A DNA stretch of 64,000 bases from Anaeromyxobacter soli (GCF_022808855.1 NZ_JAKZLF010000006.1:1-64000), one strand, 5' to 3'; shown: positions 1-10,640, numbered from the stretch's first letter. The notes: generated from the sequence alone by a model not told the origin. Numbers and translations are program-made.

Positions 1-30
1 GGCCCCACCCGGCTCGGCGGGGCCCGTGAA

Positions 31-109
31 CCTGCGCGCCCGCTGACGCGGGTGCGCGCAGGTTCCCCGCCGGGAGGGACTGCGTCCCTCCCCGTCGCTT
101 CGCGACGGG
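31..109. terminator. Cluster of three stem-loops downstream of the NtrC-type regulator gene
   Basis: Three inverted repeats lie back to back. An imperfect hairpin spans 31-62 with arms CCTGCGCGC and GCGCGCAGG. A perfect 9-bp stem with a TGC loop spans 72-92. A perfect 8-bp stem with a TTC loop spans 91-109. They lie just past the stop of the leftward gene ending at 185, so they could end that transcript. There is no T-run, so the terminator role is inferred. Nothing else is visible in bases 1-184, apart from a partial copy near 159-178 of the GAGCGAAGCGAG repeat found elsewhere in the window. Confidence 0.4.
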
Positions 110-184
110 GCCCCTCCCTGTGAACGACTCGGCTAGGGGCGTGCGCCACCGCGTGGCGGCGCGCTCGCTTCGCTCGCCGGCCGC

Positions 185-1657
<1,473 letters not shown>

Positions 1658-1674
1658 GATGAGGTCCCCTCGGT

Positions 1675-3225
1675 TCAGTGCTTCGACTGCGTCGCCGGCA
1701 GGTCGACCACGAAACAGGCGCCCCCCTCAGGGCCCGGCTCGACGCGGATCGAGCCGCCGTGGTCCTCGGCGATCTGGTAGCAGATGGAGAGACCGAGCCC
1801 GGTGCCCTTCCCCTCGGGCTTGGTCGTGAAGAACGGCTCGAAGATCCGCTTCGCGATCTCCGGGCGCACGCCCGGCCCGGTGTCGGCGACGGACACCCGC
1901 ACGCGCCCCGGCGCGCCGGGGCCGGCGGTCACGGTGAGCCGCCCCGCGCCGCTCATCGCCTGGATGGCGTTCACCACCAGGTTCACGACGATCTGCTGGA
2001 GCTGGTTCGCGTTCCCGAGCGCGGTGACCGGGCGGTAGTCGCGCACCACCTCGACCTTCCCGTCCTTCATCTGCGGGCGGAGCAGGAACAGCGCGTCGTC
2101 GGCGACCTGCGCGAGCTCGACCGGGCCCTTCTCCTCGCCGCGCGGCCGGCGCGAGAAGCGCAGCAGGCTCTCGACGATGCGCTTGGCGCGCATCGCCGCG
2201 TCCTGGATGAGCTTCAGGTTCTCGAGGTCGGCCGGCGAGCGGTCCTCGCGGCTCATGAGCTGCGCGAAGGCCAGGATCCCGCCGAGCGGGTTGTTGATCT
2301 CGTGCGCGACGCCGCCGGCGAGCTGGCCGATGGCGGACATCTTCTCCGCCTGGAACAGCCGCTGCGTGACCTCGCGCTCCTCGGTGACGTCCTTCATCAC
2401 CACGACGAAGGCGGCGTCCTCGCCCGTGAACGGGAAGGAGCGGACGAGCCAGGTGCGGTCGCCGCGGACGGCCTCGGCCTCGGCGCCGCCCGCCGCGACG
2501 CGGCACCGCGACGGGCAGGGCAGCGCGCCGAAGGCGTGCTCCCGGCAGCGCAGGCTGGGGAGCGCGTTCACGGCCACGCCCGCGGCGCGCGCGAACGCCG
2601 CGTTCGCGCGGACCACCTCGCAGCCGCCGCTCTTCACGATCGCGACCGGGTCGCCGAGCGCGTCGAAGCAGGCGCGCCACTCCTCGGCGGCGCGCACGAG
2701 GGCCACCTGCCGCGCCACGAGGTGCGCGTCGAGCTCGCGGTTCACCCGCTCGAGCTCCGCGTTGCGCACCGCGAGCTCACCGGCGAGCCGGTCGTTCTCC
2801 TCGAGCGTCCAGAACTGGTCGATCGCGCTCTGCACGGTGATGAGCAGGTGCGCGTCGTCCCAGGGCTTCCAGATGAAGCGGAAGATCTCGGAGCGGTTCA
2901 CCGCCTCCTCGATGGCGGCGGAGTCGGCCTGGCCGGTGAGCAGGACCCGCTGGACCCGCGGCCAGCGCTCCTTCACCCTGCGCAGGAGGTCGATGCCCGT
3001 CATGCCCGGCATCCGGTGATCCGAGACGATCGCGTGCACGGGCTCGCGCTCGAGGAGCTCGAGGGCGTCCTCCGCCCCGGCCGCCTCCAGGATCCGGCAG
3101 CGCGCGCGGCGCAGGACGCGCTGGAGCGCGCGCCGGACGAGCTCGTCGTCCTCGACGATGAGGAGGGTGCACTCCCGGCTGGGTCCGGGGTGCACGCATC
3201 CCGTCGAGGTGACCTGCGCGTCCAT
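1675..3225 (-). CDS. Receiver-PAS-histidine kinase, partner of the NtrC-type regulator
   Basis: The product is about 516 residues. In order it has an N-terminal receiver domain (SDHRMPGM phosphorylation region), a coiled linker, a PAS domain, a HisKA domain with the H-box [12 protein letters not shown], and a HATPase domain with DTGPGV and GTGLGL. The PAS segment holds a small cysteine cluster (CREH, CPSRC) that could bind metal or sense redox; that is a guess. There is no transmembrane segment, so it is probably cytoplasmic. I chose the ATG at 3225. A TTG at 3282 would add 19 residues without recognisable domain sequence. It lies directly upstream of the sigma-54 activator. Confidence 0.9.
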   Translation of the reverse strand: MDAQVTSTGCVHPGPSRECTLLIVEDDELVRRALQRVLRRARCRILEAAGAEDALELLEREPVHAIVSDHRMPGMTGIDLLRRVKERWPRVQRVLLTGQADSAAIEEAVNRSEIFRFIWKPWDDAHLLITVQSAIDQFWTLEENDRLAGELAVRNAELERVNRELDAHLVARQVALVRAAEEWRACFDALGDPVAIVKSGGCEVVRANAAFARAAGVAVNALPSLRCREHAFGALPCPSRCRVAAGGAEAEAVRGDRTWLVRSFPFTGEDAAFVVVMKDVTEEREVTQRLFQAEKMSAIGQLAGGVAHEINNPLGGILAFAQLMSREDRSPADLENLKLIQDAAMRAKRIVESLLRFSRRPRGEEKGPVELAQVADDALFLLRPQMKDGKVEVVRDYRPVTALGNANQLQQIVVNLVVNAIQAMSGAGRLTVTAGPGAPGRVRVSVADTGPGVRPEIAKRIFEPFFTTKPEGKGTGLGLSICYQIAEDHGGSIRVEPGPEGGACFVVDLPATQSKH

Positions 3226-3374
3226 CACGGGGTGCCCCCACGGTGCATCGTCCGGTCCACGTGGGACGGACCCGGGGAGCAATGTTTTCGCAGCGTTGAG
3301 CGCGCTCGGACCCGGGTAGCGATGCGCTCCGGGTCAACCTATACCCTTACCCTGACAGTAACGCCACTTTGCGT

Positions 3375-4349
3375 TCAGCCGTTTGCGGGAGGGCCGGGCG
3401 GCGGGGTCGAGCTGGGCGACTGGTAGAGACGGATGGTGTTCCGCCCGGCGCGCTTCGCCTGGTAGAGCGCGTCGTCCGCGAAGCGGAGGAGGTGCTCGTG
3501 CGCCGTGATGTCCTTCGAGGGGAAGAACGCCACGCCGAGGGAGGCGGTCACGCGCAGCTCCGCCGGCCCGGCGTGCGCCTCCGCCGCGACGGCGTACGCC
3601 TTCGCGCCGAGCGCGCGCCAGATCCGCTCCGCGACGGCGAGGGCGCCGGGCAGGTGCGTCTTCGGCAGGATGACCGCGAACTCCTCGCCCCCGTAGCGGC
3701 AGCAGATGTCCGGATCGCGGATCGACGCGCGCGCCACGGCGGCCGCCTCGCGCAGCACCGCGTCGCCGGCCGGGTGGCCGTGCCGATCGTTCACGGTCTT
3801 GAAGTGATCGAGGTCGATCATGATGAGCGACAGCGGGTCCGCGTAGCGGTGCGCGCGGCAGAACTCCTCGTAGAGCCGCTCGTCGAAGAAGCGCCGGTTC
3901 TTGAGGCCCGTCAGCGCGTCCGTGACCGAGCGCTCCTCCAGATCGCGCTGGGCGCGGCGGAGCTGGTCCTGGAGCGACTTGATGCGCAGCATCGCCGCGC
4001 AGCGGGCGAGGACCTCCGCCTCGGCGAACGGCTTCGCGAGGAAGTCGTCCGCCCCGAGCCGCAGCCCGGTCACCTTGGAGTCGACGTCGCACCTCGCCGA
4101 CAGGATCATGACCGGGACGAAGGGCTCCTCGGGCCTGGCCTTGACGGTGCGCAGCACCTCGAGCCCGTCCAGGTCCGGGAGCATGAGGTCGAGCAGCACG
4201 AGATCGGGCGGCACCCCGCGGATGGCGCGGATCGCCTCGCCTCCGTCGCGCGCGATCCGGACGCGGTAGCCCTCACGCCTCAGCACGGACACGAGCCAAT
4301 CGACCTGGCTCGGCGAGTCGTCGACGACGAGGATCTCCGGCGCGGGCAC
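3375..4349 (-). CDS. PleD-like response regulator with diguanylate cyclase domain
   Basis: This 324-residue protein is a receiver domain (phospho-acceptor D54) joined by a helical linker to a GGDEF domain. The catalytic signature is GGEEF at 220-224, so it should make cyclic di-GMP. The inhibitory I-site RDPD lies at 211-214, exactly five residues before the signature, so product inhibition is expected. There is no membrane segment. It lies on the same strand as the two-component pair but about 150 bp away, so it may be transcribed separately. Its kinase is unknown; the neighbouring one is only a candidate. Confidence 0.92.
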   Translation of the reverse strand: MPAPEILVVDDSPSQVDWLVSVLRREGYRVRIARDGGEAIRAIRGVPPDLVLLDLMLPDLDGLEVLRTVKARPEEPFVPVMILSARCDVDSKVTGLRLGADDFLAKPFAEAEVLARCAAMLRIKSLQDQLRRAQRDLEERSVTDALTGLKNRRFFDERLYEEFCRAHRYADPLSLIMIDLDHFKTVNDRHGHPAGDAVLREAAAVARASIRDPDICCRYGGEEFAVILPKTHLPGALAVAERIWRALGAKAYAVAAEAHAGPAELRVTASLGVAFFPSKDITAHEHLLRFADDALYQAKRAGRNTIRLYQSPSSTPPPGPPANG

Positions 4350-4507
4350 GCGGCGCCGACTCTAGCCGAGATCCGGGGGGCCCCCAAGGACGCGGGCGTG
4401 CGCGCCTACGCCCACGCGACGCGCCGCGCGCACACCGGCGACGCGCTCCCACCGCAGGCTCCCACCCGGGCGTTTCCGCCGCCGCGCCGGCGCCCTACTC
4501 GAGGGAC

Positions 4508-5278
4508 ATGAGCCGCCGCACGCGCCCAGCCGCGCAGGAGCCCACCCTCGCCGCCGCGCTCTCGCGCGCCGCCGCCGCCGCGCCCCGGGGCGTGGTCGTC
4601 CTGGATCTCGACTCGACGCTGCTCGACAACCGCCCGCGCCAGGCCCGCATCCTCCAGGACTACGGCCGCGTGGCGGGGCTGCCCGCGCTGCTCGAGGCGC
4701 GCCCCGAGCACTGGCAGGGGTGGGACCTGCGGCTCGCGATGGCCAACGCCGGCCTCACGCCCGCGGAGGTGGCGGCGCACGCCGGACCGGCGCGGCGCTT
4801 CTGGGCGGAGTGGTTCTTCACGAGCGCGTACTGCCGCCTCGACGCCGCGCTCCCCGGCGCGGCCGCGTTCGTCCGCGCGCTCGCGAGCGCCGGCGCGCGC
4901 ATCGCGTACGTGACCGGCCGACCCGCCCGCATGGTCGAGGGCACGTTGCACGTCTTCCGGCGCGAGGGGTTCCCGGCCCCGGACGGCGCGGGCGTACACC
5001 TGCTCATGAAGGACGACCTCGCGCTCGACGACGACGCGTGGAAGGAGGTCGCGGCCGCGCGCGTCGAGCGGCTCGGCCCGGTGGTCGCCGCGTTCGACAA
5101 CGAGCCCGCGCACGTGAACCTCTACGCCCGCCGCTTCCCGGAGGCGCTCGTCGTCCACCTCGCGACCGATCACTCCGCGCGGCCGATCGCGGTGCTCCCG
5201 GGGATCCCGGCGATCGCGGACTTCCGCTCCGGGCCGCTCACGGGGGAGGAGCCGTCCGCCGCCGCGGGAGTCCCGTGA
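4508..5278 (+). CDS. HAD-superfamily hydrolase
   Basis: This 256-residue protein has HAD motif I as DLDSTLLDN, with the nucleophile and general-acid aspartates near the N terminus. A motif II-like segment reads VTGRP, and a late acidic segment AFDNEP fits the metal-binding end. The roughly 70-residue insert after motif I would be a cap domain. Its substrate cannot be told from sequence; a phosphatase is most likely. GAGGGAC lies just before the ATG. It stands alone and converges with the gene at 5292, with 13 bp between the stops. Confidence 0.8.
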   Translation: MSRRTRPAAQEPTLAAALSRAAAAAPRGVVVLDLDSTLLDNRPRQARILQDYGRVAGLPALLEARPEHWQGWDLRLAMANAGLTPAEVAAHAGPARRFWAEWFFTSAYCRLDAALPGAAAFVRALASAGARIAYVTGRPARMVEGTLHVFRREGFPAPDGAGVHLLMKDDLALDDDAWKEVAAARVERLGPVVAAFDNEPAHVNLYARRFPEALVVHLATDHSARPIAVLPGIPAIADFRSGPLTGEEPSAAAGVP

Positions 5279-5291
5279 CCCGCCGCGGCGC

Positions 5292-6632
5292 TCACCGCAG
5301 CGCCTCGTACACGTCCGCGGGCACCACCGGCGCGAGCCCGCCGCCGCCGAGGATGTTGACCACCGGCGAGGCGGCGGCGCGGACCACGGAGCCGTCGGCC
5401 CGCGAGGGCCCCAGCCCGCAGTAGGTGGACAGGTCGCGATAGAGCATCCCGCTGTCGAGGCCCTCCGGCGTCACGCGCGTCGCCGCCCGGCGCGCCGCGA
5501 AGATCCGCTCCTGCGCGACGAACCCTCCCCCGCGCGCGTCGCCGAGCGCCGCCTCGACGGTCCGCGCCCACTCCTCGGGGGCCTCCTCCGCGCCGAGGTG
5601 CACGCTCTTCCCGCCGTAGTCCCAGCTCCGCTTCAGCACCCAGCGCGCCCGCTCCTCGAGGAGGCGCGGCGCGAGCGCCGGGGTGAGCCGCCGCGTGATC
5701 GGGAGCCGCGCCGCGGCGGCGCGCTCCTCCGCGTCGAGCCCGGCGCGCCCGGCGAGCGCCGCGTCGTCCGCGCACTCCGACAGCCGCGCGAAGAGGGCCT
5801 TCGCCTCGAGCAGGCCGTTCACCGGGTTCACGAGCACGTGGCGCGCCGGGGCGAGCAGCGCGCGCGCGAACGGCGTGGCCGGGTCCACGCGGTTCGCCCA
5901 CACGTGCCGGTACAGCACGTCCCAGCGCTCCGGCTCGCACGCCGCCGGGACGAGGTTCGCCGCGGCGTGCCCCATCCGCGCGAGGTGGGCCTGGAGGCAC
6001 CGGAGCTCGCCGATCTGCGCGTCGCCCGGCCGCGCGACGATCGCGATCGACGGGCGCTCGCGCGTGCCGCCGCGCGCCCGGTAGTACGCGACGAGCACCT
6101 CGCGCAGCCGCTCCATGTGGCTGCCGCAGCGGGCGACGAGCGCCTCCGCCTCGCGGGGAGGCTTGCCGCGCGCGGCGGCGGCGGCGCGGATCCAGGCGTG
6201 CGCGGCGAGATCCGCGTAGCCGGACATGGCCGGGATGGTGGCGTTGAGCTCGAGCGCGCGGGGCGGGCCGCCGCCCTCGGGGACGAGGAAGTCGACCCGG
6301 GCGTGGAGCACGGGGAGCGGCGCCTCGGCGAAGAGCTTCGCCATCGCCTCCGCCTCGAGGCCCTCGAACGGCTCCACGAGCGCGGCGCGATCCCGCGCGT
6401 CCCCGTGGAGGAGGAGGTGGCGCACGAGCTTCACCGCGCCGGACAGGATCGCCTGCGCCTCCCGCGCGGCCGCGGCGAGCGCCTCGCGCGACGGCACCTC
6501 CGGCTCGGCGACGAGCGGGATCGGCACCACGCTCCCGTCGGGCCTCGCCACCGTGAGCCCGCCCGCCCAGGCGCGCTCCGCCGCCGCGCGTCCGACCGCC
6601 GCGAGCGCGTCTCCCTCGAAGATGGGCTCCAT
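5292..6632 (-). CDS. ATP-grasp-like protein of unknown substrate
   Basis: This 446-residue soluble protein has features of ATP-grasp ligases: an ELNAT segment near residue 130 like the metal-binding ExN motif, a WVLKRSWDYGGKSVH stretch resembling an ATP-binding lysine and glycine loop, and a late FVAQERI segment. The order of the motifs recalls the circularly permuted and glutathionylspermidine-synthase-like groups, but I cannot assign it to one. GAGGAG precedes the ATG. It is divergent from the cobalamin adenosyltransferase gene, with 55 bp between the starts. The reaction, probably a carboxylate-amine ligation, is inferred from the fold only. Confidence 0.55.
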   Translation of the reverse strand: MEPIFEGDALAAVGRAAAERAWAGGLTVARPDGSVVPIPLVAEPEVPSREALAAAAREAQAILSGAVKLVRHLLLHGDARDRAALVEPFEGLEAEAMAKLFAEAPLPVLHARVDFLVPEGGGPPRALELNATIPAMSGYADLAAHAWIRAAAAARGKPPREAEALVARCGSHMERLREVLVAYYRARGGTRERPSIAIVARPGDAQIGELRCLQAHLARMGHAAANLVPAACEPERWDVLYRHVWANRVDPATPFARALLAPARHVLVNPVNGLLEAKALFARLSECADDAALAGRAGLDAEERAAAARLPITRRLTPALAPRLLEERARWVLKRSWDYGGKSVHLGAEEAPEEWARTVEAALGDARGGGFVAQERIFAARRAATRVTPEGLDSGMLYRDLSTYCGLGPSRADGSVVRAAASPVVNILGGGGLAPVVPADVYEALR

Positions 6633-6687
6633 CCGCTCCTCGCGCGGGCGTTGCGGCCCGCCTCGTGCCTCTGATAGGCACGCTGGC

Positions 6688-7251
6688 GTGAAGATCTACA
6701 CGAAGAGCGGCGATCGCGGAGAGACCGGCCTGTTCGGGGGGCCGCGCGTGCGGAAGAGCGACGCGCGGGTCGACGCCTACGGCGAGGTGGACGAGCTCAA
6801 CGCGGCGGTGGGCTCGGTCCGCGCGATCGTCGAGGATCCCGAGATCGACGCCCAGCTCGCGCGCGTGCAGCACGAGCTGTTCTGCGTCGGGGCGGAGCTC
6901 GCGACGCCGCACGAGGCGAAGGCGCGCAGCGCGATCCCGCCCATCGCCCCGGCGTGGACCGCCCGGCTCGAGGCGGCCATCGACGCGTTCGACGCAGCGC
7001 TCCCGCCGCTCCGCCAGTTCGTGCTCCCGGGCGGCACGCGGACCGCGGCGGCGCTCCACCTCGCGCGCTGCGTCTGCCGCCGCGCGGAGCGGCGGGTGGT
7101 GGCGCTCGCGGCGGAGGTCGAGGTCGCGCCCGAGGCGCTCGCGTACCTGAACCGGCTCTCCGACTTCCTGTTCGTCGCGGCGCGGGTCGCGAACGCGCGA
7201 GCGCGGCGCGACGAGACGATCTGGGACCCGCCGCGCGAGGACGAGGCATGA
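6688..7251 (+). CDS. pduO: PduO-type corrinoid adenosyltransferase
   Basis: This 187-residue enzyme transfers the adenosyl group of ATP to cob(I)alamin, giving adenosylcobalamin. The N terminus KIYTKSGDRGETGLFGG is the ATP-binding signature of the PduO/MMAB family. Later hallmarks are YGEVDELNA, LPGGT and a helical segment with CRRAERR. The start is a GTG at 6688; starting there gives the usual family length and puts the ATP motif at the N terminus. No cobalamin riboswitch is visible in the 55 bp upstream. The next gene, a reductase, follows after about 100 bp. Confidence 0.93.
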   Translation: MKIYTKSGDRGETGLFGGPRVRKSDARVDAYGEVDELNAAVGSVRAIVEDPEIDAQLARVQHELFCVGAELATPHEAKARSAIPPIAPAWTARLEAAIDAFDAALPPLRQFVLPGGTRTAAALHLARCVCRRAERRVVALAAEVEVAPEALAYLNRLSDFLFVAARVANARARRDETIWDPPREDEA

Positions 7252-7351
7252 CGGCGCCGTCCGCGCGCATGGAACCGGCCGCGACGCCCGCCGCCTCCCT
7301 GCGCGACGGCACCGCGCGCCTCGCGGCGGCGCCAGGCAGGCGAGGGCCGCC

Positions 7352-8047
7352 GTGACGCCCGTCGCGCTCGTCACCGGCGCGGGCGTGCGGGTCGGGAACG
7401 CGATCGCGCGCGACCTCGCGCGCCACGGGTACGCGGTCGTCGCCCACTACCGCTCGCACCCGCCGCGCGGCCTCGCGGACGCGTTGCAGGCGGACCTCGC
7501 CCAGCCGGACGGACCCGCGGCGCTCGCCGCCGCCTTCCGGCGCGGCCACCGCAGGCTCGATCTCCTCGTGAACAGCGCGGCGGCGTTCGACGCGCTCCCG
7601 CTCGAGGAGACCGACGCCGCGGCGTTCGACTCGCAGATGGACCTCAACGCCCGCGCGCCGCTCCTGCTCACGCGCGCGCTCGCGCCGCTCCTCCGCCGGT
7701 CCCGCGGCTCCGTCGTGAACGTCGCCGACGTGGGCGGCGGCCTCGTGCCTTGGCGCGGCTTCGCGGCCTACGCGGCCTCCAAGGCGGCGCTCGTCCGGCT
7801 CACCGAGTGCCTGGCGCTCGAGCTCGCGCCGGAGATCCGGGTGAACGCCGTCGCGCCCGGGACGGTGCTCTGGCCGGAGGCGTACCCGGAGAAGCTCCGC
7901 CGCACGCTCGCCGCCCGCATCCCGCTGGGGCGTCCGGGCACTCCCGCCGACGTCGCGGCGGCCGTGCGCTTCCTCGCCGGGGCGCCCTTCGTGACCGGCG
8001 CGGTGCTCCCCGTGGATGGCGGGCGCCACCTCTCGGGGCGCGCCTGA
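7352..8047 (+). CDS. Short-chain reductase, pteridine reductase-like
   Basis: This 231-residue SDR has the cofactor loop TGAGVRVG, an N-terminal variant with an arginine that is typical of NADPH-dependent pteridine reductases and FolM-like proteins. NSAA is the adenine-binding motif and YAASK contains the catalytic Tyr and Lys. The C-terminal PVDGG segment is usual for the family. It probably reduces a pterin or dihydropterin; a more general carbonyl reductase remains possible. The GTG start at 7352 puts the Rossmann motif at the N terminus. It follows the PduO gene on the same strand. Confidence 0.72.
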   Translation: MTPVALVTGAGVRVGNAIARDLARHGYAVVAHYRSHPPRGLADALQADLAQPDGPAALAAAFRRGHRRLDLLVNSAAAFDALPLEETDAAAFDSQMDLNARAPLLLTRALAPLLRRSRGSVVNVADVGGGLVPWRGFAAYAASKAALVRLTECLALELAPEIRVNAVAPGTVLWPEAYPEKLRRTLAARIPLGRPGTPADVAAAVRFLAGAPFVTGAVLPVDGGRHLSGRA

Positions 8048-8081
8048 AGCTCGCGGCTTCCGCGCCCGTCCGCACCTCGCA

Positions 8082-8110
8082 TTGAAGCGCCCAACCCCCG
8101 CTGTTAGACT
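8082..8110 (+). promoter_or_regulatory. Candidate sigma-70 promoter of the IscA-type gene
   Basis: A -35-like TTGAAG at 8082-8087 and a -10-like TAGACT at 8105-8110 are separated by 17 bp, upstream of the gene starting at 8169. Each box matches four of six consensus bases. Just downstream, 8114-8127 reads TTGCGTCACGTCAA, which resembles a half-degenerate FNR/CRP box. Both readings are by eye. Confidence 0.4.
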
Positions 8111-8168
8111 CCCTTGCGTCACGTCAAAGCGGGCGGGCGACCAACCCCGCCACGGAGAATTTCGACAC

Positions 8169-8558
8169 ATGGATGCCATCACCCAGACTCCCGTCACCCC
8201 TGCCGCCCCCGCCGCCGACGCCGGGACGGAGAATCCCGTCAGCCTCACCGCCAAGGCGATCGAGATGGTGAAGGACGCGATGGAGCGCGAAGGGCTCCAC
8301 GCGTACGGCATCCGCGTCGGCGTGATGGGCGGCGGCTGCGCGGGCTTCCAGTACTCGATGGACTTCGAGAAGGACCCCCGTGAGGGCGACGTCTCGTTCG
8401 AGCAGGACGGCGTGAAGCTCTACGTCGATCCGATGAGCTCGATGTACCTCCAGGGCGTCACGATCGACTACGTGGTCGGCCTCCAGGGCGCCGGCTTCAA
8501 GTTCAACAACCCCAACGCGCGCACGACCTGCGGCTGCGGGTCGTCCTTCTCGTACTAG
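8169..8558 (+). CDS. IscA/ErpA-type iron-sulfur cluster carrier (HesB family)
   Basis: This 129-residue A-type carrier has the three conserved cysteines of the family: C57 in GGGCAGF and the C-terminal pair C121 and C123 in TCGCGSSF. It accepts Fe-S clusters from a scaffold and delivers them to apo-enzymes. The first 22 residues are an alanine/proline-rich extension before the conserved domain. GGAGAAT precedes the ATG. It stands alone, not in an isc or suf operon. The Fe-S enzymes nearby (NarG, NarH, sulfite reductase) are plausible clients, but that is inference. Confidence 0.9.
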   Translation: MDAITQTPVTPAAPAADAGTENPVSLTAKAIEMVKDAMEREGLHAYGIRVGVMGGGCAGFQYSMDFEKDPREGDVSFEQDGVKLYVDPMSSMYLQGVTIDYVVGLQGAGFKFNNPNARTTCGCGSSFSY

Positions 8559-8599
8559 CCAGGCGCGCGCCCGCGAGCGCGGGTCGCCATCGTCGCCGG

Positions 8600-8673
8600 G
8601 GGCCGGGGGATCGATTCCCGCCGGCCCTCGTCGCTTCCAGGGGCCCGGCAGCGCGCGAGGGCCGGGGGATCGA
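8600..8673 (+). repeat. 15-bp direct repeat before the MBL gene
   Basis: GGGCCGGGGGATCGA occurs at 8600-8614 and again, identical, at 8659-8673. The second copy ends just before the ATG at 8678 and supplies its G-rich ribosome-binding region. The cause may be a local duplication. Confidence 0.6.
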
Positions 8674-8677
8674 AGCG

Positions 8678-9331
8678 ATGCTCGTCGTCCGGAACGCCGT
8701 CGTCGGCCCCTTCGCCGCGAACGCCTACGTCGCCGCCTGCGACCGGACGGGCGAGGCGCTCCTCGTGGACCCGGGCGGCGAGATCCCGCGCGTCCTCGCG
8801 CTCCTCGAGCCGGACTGGCGCGTGACGCGGATCGTGTGCACGCACGGACACATCGATCACGTCGCCGGCGCCGCCGAGGCGAAGGACGCGACGGGCGCCC
8901 CCCTCTCGCTGCACGCGGCCGACGCGGGCTGGCTCGAGGCGCTGCCGCGCCAGGCGGAGATGTTCGGGTTCGATCCGGTCGTCGCGCCGGCGGTCGATCA
9001 CCAGCCGGCCGACGGTGAGACCTTCCGCGTGGGCGCGTCGGAGGGGCGCGTCATCCACACGCCCGGTCACAGCCCGGGCTCGATCTGCCTCTTCTTCCCG
9101 GAGGAGCGGCTGCTCTTCAGCGGCGACACCCTGTTCGCCGGCTCGGTCGGGCGGACGGATCTCCCCGGCGGCGACTTCGACGCCCTGCACGCCTCCATCC
9201 AGGGGAAGCTCTTCCCGCTCGGCGACGAGGTGCGCTTCCACCCCGGCCACGGGCCGGCGGGGCTCCTCGGGGAGGAGCGCCGCTCGAACCCGTTCGTGGG
9301 AGAGAAGCCGCGGCGCGGCCGCTTCGTGTGA
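8678..9331 (+). CDS. Metallo-beta-lactamase-fold hydrolase, glyoxalase II-like
   Basis: This 217-residue hydrolase has the metal-binding motif THGHIDH at about 55-61, then HTPGHSPGS, SGDTLF and a C-terminal PGHGP. Together these bind two metal ions. The sequence type is the short hydroxyacylglutathione-hydrolase-like group, which includes thioesterases and persulfide-handling relatives; the true substrate is not fixed by these motifs. It has no signal peptide and is predicted cytoplasmic. It converges with fabI, 13 bp away. Confidence 0.85.
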   Translation: MLVVRNAVVGPFAANAYVAACDRTGEALLVDPGGEIPRVLALLEPDWRVTRIVCTHGHIDHVAGAAEAKDATGAPLSLHAADAGWLEALPRQAEMFGFDPVVAPAVDHQPADGETFRVGASEGRVIHTPGHSPGSICLFFPEERLLFSGDTLFAGSVGRTDLPGGDFDALHASIQGKLFPLGDEVRFHPGHGPAGLLGEERRSNPFVGEKPRRGRFV

Positions 9332-9344
9332 GCGGCGGCGGCGC

Positions 9345-10202
9345 CTACTCCATCGACACGACGCCCAGGATGTTCTGCCCGGCGTCGACGTGCAGCACCT
9401 CGCCCGTCACGTTGCGCGCCAGGTCCGAGCAGAGGTAGAGGGCCGCGCGCGCGCAGTCCTCCTGGTCGACGTTCCGGCGGAGCGGCGTCTTCGCCGCGTT
9501 CTCGCCGAGCATGGTGCGCATGCCCTTGATGCCGGCGGCGGCGAGCGTCTTGATGGGCCCGGCGCTGATCGCGTTCACCCGGATGCCCTCCTGGCCGAGG
9601 TCCTCGGCGAGGTAGCGCATCGAGGACTCGAGCGCGGCCTTCGCGACGCCCATCACGTTGTAGTTCCGGACGACCTTCTCGGCGCCGTAGTACGTGAGCG
9701 TCACGATGCTCGAGCCAGCGGGCATCATCGGCCGGAACGCGCGGGCGAGGGCGATGAGCGAGTAGGCGGAGACGTCCATGGTGATGCGCCACGCGTCGCG
9801 GGTCGTCACGTCGGCGAAGCGGCCGTCGAGCGCGCTGCGCGGCGCGAAGCCGATCGAGTGGACGAGCACGTCCACGCGATCCCACACCTTGCCGATCTCC
9901 GCGACCGTGCGGGCGATGTCCTCGTCCTTCGAGACGTCGCAGTCGACGATCGCCTTCGCGCCGATGCCCTCGGCGATGGGGCGGACGCGCCGCTCCATCG
10001 ACTCGCCGGGGTACGTGAACGCGAGCTCGGCGCCCTCGCGCTGGAACGCCTCCGCGATCCCCCAGGCGATGGAGCGGTCGTTCGCGACGCCGGTGATGAG
10101 CGCGCGCTTGCCGCGCAGGAGGCCGCCGAGCGAGAGCCGGACGTCGTCCGTCTCCATGCGCGCGCGGGTCACTTCGACGTCCTTGGGATCGATGGGGCTC
10201 AT
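9345..10202 (-). CDS. fabI: Enoyl-ACP reductase FabI
   Basis: This 285-residue SDR-type enoyl-ACP reductase catalyses the last step of each fatty acid elongation cycle. The cofactor loop is TGVANDRSIAWG. Active-site Y181 and K188 lie in YNVMGVAK, the Y-x6-K spacing typical of FabI, and DAGQN is near the C terminus. The N terminus is about 25 residues longer than usual; an internal ATG at residue 16 is an alternative start. The TPR gene ends 6 bp upstream on the same strand, so they are likely co-transcribed. Confidence 0.93.
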   Translation of the reverse strand: MSPIDPKDVEVTRARMETDDVRLSLGGLLRGKRALITGVANDRSIAWGIAEAFQREGAELAFTYPGESMERRVRPIAEGIGAKAIVDCDVSKDEDIARTVAEIGKVWDRVDVLVHSIGFAPRSALDGRFADVTTRDAWRITMDVSAYSLIALARAFRPMMPAGSSIVTLTYYGAEKVVRNYNVMGVAKAALESSMRYLAEDLGQEGIRVNAISAGPIKTLAAAGIKGMRTMLGENAAKTPLRRNVDQEDCARAALYLCSDLARNVTGEVLHVDAGQNILGVVSME

Positions 10203-10208
10203 CTTCTG

Positions 10209-10538
10209 TCAGGCTCCTCGGGCACGGACGGCGTCGAGCGCCTGCGAGAGCTCGCTCCGTGCGTGCATGTCGTTCGTGCGGGTCGCGGCCGCGATCCCGT
10301 CCTCGTAGGCCCGCGCCGCCTCGCCGTCCAGGCCCGCCGTCTCGAGCGACTGGCCGAGCATGAGGTAGGTCGGGACGTAGTCGGGCTTGCGCCGCGCCGT
10401 CTCGCGGAACTCGGCGACGGCCTCGTCTCCGCGGCCGGCGGTGCGGAGCGCCATCGCGAGCGAGTAGCGCGCGAAGGCGTCGTCCGGGCTCTTCGCCACG
10501 AATGCCCGGAAGGCCTCGATGCGCTGTTCCGGCGTCAT
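10209..10538 (-). CDS. Small TPR-repeat protein
   Basis: This protein of about 109 residues is made of three tetratricopeptide-like helical pairs, seen as repeated A-xx-YSLAMAL, YVPTYLMLGQSL and AARAYEDGI segments. It has no signal peptide or enzyme motif, so it is probably a protein-protein adaptor. I chose the ATG at 10538, which starts at the first helix; another ATG at 10580 would add 14 residues. Neither has a strong ribosome-binding site. It overlaps nothing and leads into fabI after 6 bp. Confidence 0.65.
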   Translation of the reverse strand: MTPEQRIEAFRAFVAKSPDDAFARYSLAMALRTAGRGDEAVAEFRETARRKPDYVPTYLMLGQSLETAGLDGEAARAYEDGIAAATRTNDMHARSELSQALDAVRARGA

Positions 10539-10640
10539 AGGGGGGCTAGGGTTGTACCCGAATCGACCGCTCGACTCCATAGCGGCGGCGGTCCGCCGGC
10601 GCCCGGCGGACGCCTCCTCACGTTATGCTCGACCCCGGTG

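Noticed and set aside
6633-6687. Cobalamin riboswitch before the PduO gene
   Set aside because: The 55-bp gap is too short and holds no B12 box.
7248-7353. 35-codon frame with ATGA overlap between the PduO and SDR genes
   Set aside because: The product is low-complexity (alanine, proline, arginine) and the overlap can arise by chance in such sequence; not supported as a gene.
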